DNA from: Akkermansia sp.
Lineage (GTDB): Bacteria > Verrucomicrobiota > Verrucomicrobiia > Verrucomicrobiales > Akkermansiaceae
DNA: 11,048 bases
Reading direction: 5' to 3'
Assembly: GCA_017555465.1 (NCBI GenBank)
Contig: JAFZGH010000160.1
Span: forward strand, 1 to 11,048
Shown one piece after another: positions 7,452 to 11,048 of the stretch. Position 1 is the stretch's first letter, and every line of letters starts with the position of its first letter. The notes below the pieces were generated by a model. It was given only the letters and a program-made list of their open reading frames with translations, had not been told where the DNA came from and did not search any database. The translations under genes and the position numbers were made by a program.

Positions 7452-7468
7452 ATGGTGTGACTTTGTAA

Positions 7469-7497
7469 AACTTATCACCTCATCCGCCACTTTTCAA
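7469..7497 (-). promoter_or_regulatory. Candidate promoter for the amylase-led operon (weak)
   Basis: On the minus strand, TTGAAA (7497-7492) is followed after 17 bases by TAAGTT (7474-7469), a poor -10 match (3 of 6). It would start transcription about 10 bases before the ATG at 7451. It is the best pair I found in the divergent spacer. A short CCCG/CGGG hairpin with T-rich flank lies further upstream at 7510-7520. Confidence 0.3.
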
Positions 7498-7561
7498 GTT
7501 TAAAGAAAACCCGTTTCGGGCCTTACTGTCGTTTTTTCTGTAAAAATATGATGAAAAACGA

Positions 7562-7590
7562 TTGACAAAAGAGTTAGCCTGAACTAAACT
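7562..7590 (+). promoter_or_regulatory. Sigma-70-type promoter of the feo operon
   Basis: TTGACA (7562-7567) is a full -35 consensus match. TAAACT (7585-7590) matches 4 of 6 bases of the -10, with the ideal 17-base spacer. Transcription would start near 7597, about 32 bases before the feoA ATG. A DtxR-like box fills the spacer and a second lies just downstream of the start point, so the promoter looks built for repression. Confidence 0.75.
7569..7587 (+). promoter_or_regulatory. Candidate DtxR/IdeR-type metal-repressor box 1
   Basis: The 19 bases AAGAGTTAGCCTGAACTAA match the published DtxR/IdeR-type consensus TTAGGTTAGCCTAACCTAA at 13 of 19 positions, including GTTAGCCT and the closing CTAA. 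The site occupies the -35/-10 spacer and part of the -10 of the feoA promoter, where a bound Fe(II)- or Mn(II)-loaded repressor would block RNA polymerase. The match is by eye and the regulator is not in this window. Confidence 0.5.
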
Positions 7591-7606
7591 CTGCCCGTCT
7601 TCTAAA

Positions 7607-7625
7607 TTAGTTTTGCCTAACATCA
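7607..7625 (+). promoter_or_regulatory. Candidate DtxR/IdeR-type metal-repressor box 2
   Basis: TTAGTTTTGCCTAACATCA matches the same 19-base consensus at 15 of 19 positions and ends 3 bases before the feoA ATG. It is centred 38 bp from box 1. It lies in the transcribed leader, about +11 to +29 from the predicted start, a usual place for a second repressor site. Its own two-fold symmetry is only partial, which is the main weakness. Confidence 0.55.
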
Positions 7626-7628
7626 GTT

Positions 7629-7865
7629 ATGGAAACCCACTCCTTGCGATTAAACCAGGTGAAAATAGGCACGAAAGTGCGCGTGGTACGCGTGCATGGC
7701 GCTGGCGCACTGCGCCAGCGCATTCTGGACATGGGCGTGACCAAGAACGCAGAAATCACCGTGCGCAAGATGGCGCCTTTCGGAGACCCGCTGGAAGTAA
7801 CAGTGCGTGGATTCCAGCTTTCCCTGAGAAAAGCGGAAGCCGCCAGCATCGAGGTTGCCAGATAA
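7629..7865 (+). CDS. feoA: Ferrous iron transport protein A
   Basis: A small cytosolic SH3-like protein, 78 residues, that binds or modulates FeoB during Fe(II) uptake. The family signature is clear: LRQRILDMGVTKNAEITVRKMAPFGDP (28-54), then VTVRGFQLSLRKAEAASIEV at the C-terminus, in the usual FeoA order and length. The ATG at 7629 is the only start that keeps the full domain and lies just after candidate metal box 2. No Shine-Dalgarno sequence is visible. The codons for about residues 24-31 form a perfect 11-bp inverted repeat (7699-7721). The feoB start follows the feoA stop by 18 bases, so the two are co-transcribed. Confidence 0.95.
   Translation: METHSLRLNQVKIGTKVRVVRVHGAGALRQRILDMGVTKNAEITVRKMAPFGDPLEVTVRGFQLSLRKAEAASIEVAR
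7699..7721. repeat. Perfect 11-bp inverted repeat inside feoA
   Basis: GCGCTGGCGCA (7699-7709) and TGCGCCAGCGC (7711-7721) are exact reverse complements around a single C at 7710. In RNA this gives a 10-bp, very GC-rich stem with a 3-base loop, 70 bases into the feoA coding region. It encodes the conserved FeoA stretch GAGALRQR, so it may be chance from GC-rich codons. Confidence 0.8.
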
Positions 7866-7883
7866 CATCGAAACATCACACAC

Positions 7884-10613
7884 ATGAAAAAAGGCATAGC
7901 ATTGGCAGGGAATCCGAACAGCGGCAAAACAACCCTGTTCAACGAACTAACCGGAGCTAACCAGTACGTGGGCAACTGGCCCGGTGTGACCGTAGACCGC
8001 AAGGGCGGCCAGCTGACGGAGCACGAGGAAATCGAGATTCAGGACTTGCCGGGTGTTTATTCCCTCTCGCCCTATTCTCCGGAGGAAGTGGTATCCCGCC
8101 AGTATCTGCTGGGCGAAAAGCCGGATTTAATCGTGAATGTGGTGGATGCCACTAACCTGGAGCGCAACCTTTACCTCAGCTCGCAGCTCATGGAAACCGG
8201 GCTGCCCATGGTGGTGGCGCTCAACATGTGTGACCTGCTGGCCGAACGCGGCATGAAGATAGATACCGCAGCCCTGAGCCGCCAGCTGGGCTGCCCTGTG
8301 GTGGCCGTAAGCGCGCTGAAACAGACCGGGCTGCACGAGCTCATCCAGCTCATGCTCGCGCCAGCCCCCGCCGCCCCGAAGCAGCTGCAATACCCGGCCC
8401 CGGTGGAGCATGCCATTGCCCAGGTGGTGGAGGAATACAGCGCCACCCGCTTCGAGGCCATCAAGATGCTGGAGGGAGAGGAACTGCTGCAGAAAGGAGT
8501 GAGCAAAGTCAAGGCGCATGCGCTGGAAGATATCCGCATGGAGCTGGAAGCCTCCATGGATGACGACGTGGCCTCTATCATCGCCGGCAGCCGGTACGAT
8601 GCCATCTGCTCATTCATCCCGGAAGTGCTGGTGCAGCAGGGCAGGAAAGAACACTTCTCCCAGCGGGTCGACGCCGTGCTCACCCACCGCATCGCCGGGC
8701 CAATCATCTTCGTGGGCATCATGTACGCCATCTACTACCTCTCCATCAACACCGTGGGTGTGTGGGGAACAGACTGGGCCAACGATGTACTCTTCGGCCC
8801 GGTGGTGGGCGGATGGCTGGCCGGATTCATCGGCACGGAAGCCGCCGGGGTGGAAGCGCTTACGATGTTCAGCAGCATTCTGGCCATGATTCTCATCTTC
8901 CCGGTCATGCTGCGCCGCCTGCATGACCTGAACATGAACGGCGCCTGGCTCTACCTCATGGTCGCGCCCTTCCTGCTGGAATACGTATGCCCCCACCTGC
9001 CGGGCGTGCTGCACACCAGCATACTCTGCCTGCTCGGCCTGGCCAACGCAGCGCTGCTGGGGCTTTGCTTCTTCAAGCGCGGTGTGAAACAAGGCAACGT
9101 ATACGGCAGCCGCACACACGGCTTCTGCAAAGCCCCCATGAAACTGACCGGGCGCGCCAGCCGCACGGAATTCATCAGCTGGTTCATCCTGCTCAGCCTC
9201 ATCGCCTTCGGCGCCGGCATGCTGGGGCGCTGCACCCTGGCCTGCAGCCCGCAGTTGCAGGCCATCATTGCAGATGGCATCGTGGCAGGCGTAGGCGCCG
9301 TGCTGGGCTTTCTGCCGCAGATGGCCGTGCTCTTCCTGCTCATGTCATTCCTGGAAGACTGCGGCTACATGGCGCGTGTGGCATTCATGCTCGACCGCAT
9401 CTTCCGCGCCATCGGGCTGAGCGGCAAATCCGTCATCCCGCTCATGGTCAGCATGGGCTGCGGCGTACCGGGAGTCATGGCCACCCGCACCATCGAGAAT
9501 GAGAAAGACCGCCGCATGACCATCATGCTCACCACCTTTGTGCCCTGCGGTGCCAAGCTGCCGATTCTGGCACTCATCGGCGCCATGATCGGCCAGAGCG
9601 CCACCGTGGCCACCATTGCCTATTTCACCGGGTTCGGGTCTGTGATACTGGGCGGCATGATGCTGCGCAAAATGCACATGTTCGCAGGCGGCTACAATCC
9701 CTTTGTGATGGAAATGCCCACCTACCACATGCCCCAAGGCACCAACATCAACCTGCGCGCCATGGAGCGCTGCAAGGCCTTTGTGCAGAAAGCCGGTACG
9801 GTCATCTTCCTTGCCTCGGCGCTCATCTGGACGCTCTCCAACTACAACTGGAAGTTTGAATACCTGAACACCGCCGAAAATAACGCCGCCGTGAAGCACA
9901 GCATGCTGGCAGAAACAGGCCGACTTTTTGCCCCTCTCTTCAGCCCGCTGGGCTGGGGAGACTGGAAACCCGCCGTGGCCACCGTCACCGGATTGGTCGC
10001 CAAGGAAAATGTGGTCGGCACCTTCGGCGTGCTCTATGCCGGCTCCGATATTCCCGAAGCGGAAGCAGATGATACCCTCCCCCGCAGCAGCGACTGGCTC
10101 AAGGCGAATGCGCTCAATGCCCTGACCATGGGCATCTGGCAGACCGATGCCGCCACCCGCGCCGCCCGCCCCGCTGAACAACAGCAGGAGGCAGAAGACC
10201 CGGCACCGGCAGATATCCCCTCCAGCGGCTCCTGGCTGCTTGACCGCATCAACATGGTTGTGGCCTACCTCTTCCCCGAAGCAGAGCAAACGGATGAAAC
10301 CAGCGGAGTAGCCAGCCAGGTGCGCGCCGCCGGGGCTTTCAGCACGCTGAGCGCGCTTTCCTTCATGCTCTTCAACCTGCTCTGCGCCCCCTGCTTTGCC
10401 GCCTGCGGCGCCATCCGGCGCGAGATGAACAGCCCGCTCTGGACATGGTTCGCCATTGGCTACATGACGCTCTGGGCCTACGCCATCTCATTCATCACCT
10501 ACCAGCTCGGGCTCTACTGCACCGCCGGCACCCTCGGCACGGCCCAGATTGTGGCAGCCCTGCTCTCGGTTCTCATCATCGTGCAGGTTCTGCGCCCCAC
10601 CCCGAATAAATAA
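7884..10613 (+). CDS. feoB: Ferrous iron transporter FeoB with an extra transmembrane insertion
   Basis: The inner-membrane Fe(II) permease with an N-terminal GTPase domain. In the 909-residue product: G1 GNPNSGKTT (9-17), G2 with T36 (GVTV), G3 DLPG (54-57), G4 NMCD (114-117), a probable G5 near SALK (143-146), a helical GDI region (about 170-260), then the transport domain. Core motifs are GVGAVLGFLPQ (469-479), SGKSVIPLMVSMGCGVPGVMATRTI (513-537), CGAKLP (555-560) and VAKENVVGTFGVLY (705-718), ending with the usual LSFMLFNLLCAPCFAACGAIRRE block. About 135 residues more than a typical FeoB (E. coli has 773) are explained by an insertion at about 322-455, listed separately. The 720-815 stretch is an acidic soluble loop, also long in E. 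coli FeoB. It starts 18 bases after feoA without a Shine-Dalgarno site, and its stop overlaps the next start (TAATG). Confidence 0.96.
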   Translation: MKKGIALAGNPNSGKTTLFNELTGANQYVGNWPGVTVDRKGGQLTEHEEIEIQDLPGVYSLSPYSPEEVVSRQYLLGEKPDLIVNVVDATNLERNLYLSSQLMETGLPMVVALNMCDLLAERGMKIDTAALSRQLGCPVVAVSALKQTGLHELIQLMLAPAPAAPKQLQYPAPVEHAIAQVVEEYSATRFEAIKMLEGEELLQKGVSKVKAHALEDIRMELEASMDDDVASIIAGSRYDAICSFIPEVLVQQGRKEHFSQRVDAVLTHRIAGPIIFVGIMYAIYYLSINTVGVWGTDWANDVLFGPVVGGWLAGFIGTEAAGVEALTMFSSILAMILIFPVMLRRLHDLNMNGAWLYLMVAPFLLEYVCPHLPGVLHTSILCLLGLANAALLGLCFFKRGVKQGNVYGSRTHGFCKAPMKLTGRASRTEFISWFILLSLIAFGAGMLGRCTLACSPQLQAIIADGIVAGVGAVLGFLPQMAVLFLLMSFLEDCGYMARVAFMLDRIFRAIGLSGKSVIPLMVSMGCGVPGVMATRTIENEKDRRMTIMLTTFVPCGAKLPILALIGAMIGQSATVATIAYFTGFGSVILGGMMLRKMHMFAGGYNPFVMEMPTYHMPQGTNINLRAMERCKAFVQKAGTVIFLASALIWTLSNYNWKFEYLNTAENNAAVKHSMLAETGRLFAPLFSPLGWGDWKPAVATVTGLVAKENVVGTFGVLYAGSDIPEAEADDTLPRSSDWLKANALNALTMGIWQTDAATRAARPAEQQQEAEDPAPADIPSSGSWLLDRINMVVAYLFPEAEQTDETSGVASQVRAAGAFSTLSALSFMLFNLLCAPCFAACGAIRREMNSPLWTWFAIGYMTLWAYAISFITYQLGLYCTAGTLGTAQIVAALLSVLIIVQVLRPTPNK
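8847..9248 (+). other. DUF805-like, apparently circularly permuted insertion within FeoB
   Basis: FeoB residues about 322-455 interrupt the normal run between the first transport-domain helix region (ending GGWLAGFIGTEA) and LQAIIADGIVAGVG. Four hydrophobic segments are visible (about 328-344, 353-368, 378-396, 430-447). The insert contains RRLHDLNMNGAW (344-355), KQGNVYG (402-408) and GRASRTEFISWF (423-434). In ordinary DUF805 membrane proteins (YhaH type) the order is GRxSRxEFW, helix, helix, RRLHDxxxSGWW, helices, GxNxYG. Here the C-terminal half comes first and the GRASRTEF half second, as in a circular permutation. Four helices keep the FeoB topology unchanged. The motif matches are seen directly; the domain assignment and the permutation are inference. 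Confidence 0.65.
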
Positions 10614-10759
10614 TGGCAGATTTCACCATCATCCTGATACTGGCGGCACTGGCCGGGCTCGCGCTGCGCTCCTGCCTGCGCGGGAAAAAGACCGGCAACT
10701 GCTCCGGCAACTGCAGCGGCTGCGGATGCAGCTGCCACCGGAAAACTGACAAGAAATAA
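10613..10759 (+). CDS. FeoB-associated small Cys-rich membrane protein
   Basis: A 48-residue product, short enough to be missed by length cut-offs. One N-terminal hydrophobic helix (about 4-18, FTIILILAALAGLAL) is followed by a basic patch (LRGKK) and a Cys cluster, CSGNCSGCGCSC (30-41), giving C21, C30, C34, C37, C39 and C41. This is the architecture of the FeoB-associated Cys-rich protein family often found directly after feoB. The ATG overlaps the feoB TAA stop by one base (TAATG), implying translational coupling. The Cys cluster on the cytosolic side could receive or sense Fe(II) leaving FeoB; that role is inferred and not established. The next gene starts 8 bases after its stop. Confidence 0.85.
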   Translation: MADFTIILILAALAGLALRSCLRGKKTGNCSGNCSGCGCSCHRKTDKK

Positions 10760-10767
10760 GATTTACT

Positions 10768-11048
10768 ATGAAAAACAAGAACATCATCGCAACGGCACTG
10801 GCTGGGCTCATGGCCCTGCCTGTGATGGCTGGCGAAACCTCAGAGCCGACGGCAGGAGAACTTCTCCAGGGTATCAATATGTTCACCCCGGAAGAAGGCG
10901 ACCCTGACTATAAAATCAAGGCACATGAGCGCTACGGCACCGAATGGTACGTAGACGCCGCCTATGCATACTGGCAGCCGCATAAGGCTATCTCCGGCAC
11001 CAACCTGCACAACCATTTCTTCCTGCTGCATGCCGCGCTGAACCAGCG
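10768..11048 (+). CDS. Exported protein, possible outer-membrane channel (3' end outside window)
   Basis: The frame is open from the ATG at 10768 to the window edge; 93 residues are visible. A signal peptide is clear: MKNKN, a hydrophobic stretch (IIATALAGLMALPV), and a likely cleavage after VMA before GETSE, so the protein leaves the cytoplasm. The mature part then has an aromatic-rich segment (EWYVDAAYAYWQP) and LHNHFFLLHAALNQ, whose alternating pattern would suit the first strands of a beta-barrel, as in porins. I cannot assign a family from this fragment. It starts 8 bases after the Cys-rich gene and has no Shine-Dalgarno site, so it is probably part of the feo operon. An outer-membrane route for iron or a sugar porin are both possible. 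Confidence 0.8.
   Translation, partial: MKNKNIIATALAGLMALPVMAGETSEPTAGELLQGINMFTPEEGDPDYKIKAHERYGTEWYVDAAYAYWQPHKAISGTNLHNHFFLLHAALNQ

Noticed and set aside
6537..7460. Long plus-strand open frame (307 codons) opposite the amylase gene
   Set aside because: It is fully antisense to a GH13 gene with all catalytic motifs and its translation is rich in His, Arg, Pro and Gln with no recognisable fold; a shadow frame.
7474..7481. GAGGTGAT on the minus strand, a near-perfect anti-SD complement
   Set aside because: It lies 22 bases from the amylase ATG, too far for normal use, and no other start codon follows at a suitable distance.
7452..7490. GTG at 7490 as the amylase start
   Set aside because: Adds 13 residues with no role in the fold; the ATG at 7451 lies directly before the first barrel strand.
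7510..7520. CCCG/CGGG hairpin with T-rich flank as a terminator
   Set aside because: Only a 4-bp stem and it lies upstream of both divergent genes, with no transcript expected to end there.
9345..10289. Minus-strand open frame (314 codons) opposite feoB
   Set aside because: Gly/His/Ala-rich composition is the usual mirror of GC-rich codons; feoB motifs occupy the other strand throughout.

Overview
The window reads as a dense bacterial chromosomal segment from a Gram-negative organism, most like a gut Verrucomicrobiota of the Akkermansia type. That assignment is an inference from gene content and protein style: a GH75 chitosanase-like protein, a squalene-synthase-like enzyme, feoAB followed by a tiny Cys-rich protein, and almost no Shine-Dalgarno sequences. 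No marker gene proves it. There are no rRNA, tRNA, CRISPR or transposon signatures.

Layout. (1) Positions 3-1187, plus strand: the 3' part of an unrecognised gene with a basic, Ala/Pro/Lys-rich tail, closed by a strong hairpin. (2) 1324-1881, plus strand: peptide deformylase (def) with its own good promoter. (3) 7451 down to 1856, minus strand: five tightly packed genes that look like one operon, in transcription order GH13 alpha-amylase-family enzyme, short-chain dehydrogenase, membrane-anchored GH75-like protein, ruvA, squalene/phytoene synthase. The last gene runs 26 bp into the 3' end of def from the other strand. (4) 7452-7628: a 177-bp divergent intergenic region with a clear feoA promoter and two sites resembling DtxR/IdeR iron-repressor boxes. 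(5) 7629-11048, plus strand: the ferrous iron uptake operon feoA, feoB, a 48-residue Cys-rich membrane protein overlapping the feoB stop, then the start of an exported, possibly outer-membrane protein cut by the window edge.

How the genes work together. The feo genes form a coherent module: FeoB carries Fe(II) across the inner membrane, FeoA and the Cys-rich protein are probable partners, and the exported protein could supply an outer-membrane step. The two candidate boxes suggest repression by metal. The minus-strand cluster is functionally mixed (glycan enzymes, a reductase, Holliday-junction repair, isoprenoid synthesis) and is held together by overlaps rather than by an obvious shared pathway.

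The most unusual item is FeoB itself. At 909 residues it is about 135 longer than a typical FeoB, and the excess is a four-helix insertion (about residues 322-455) carrying the hallmark motifs of DUF805 in circularly permuted order, placed inside the first part of the transport domain.
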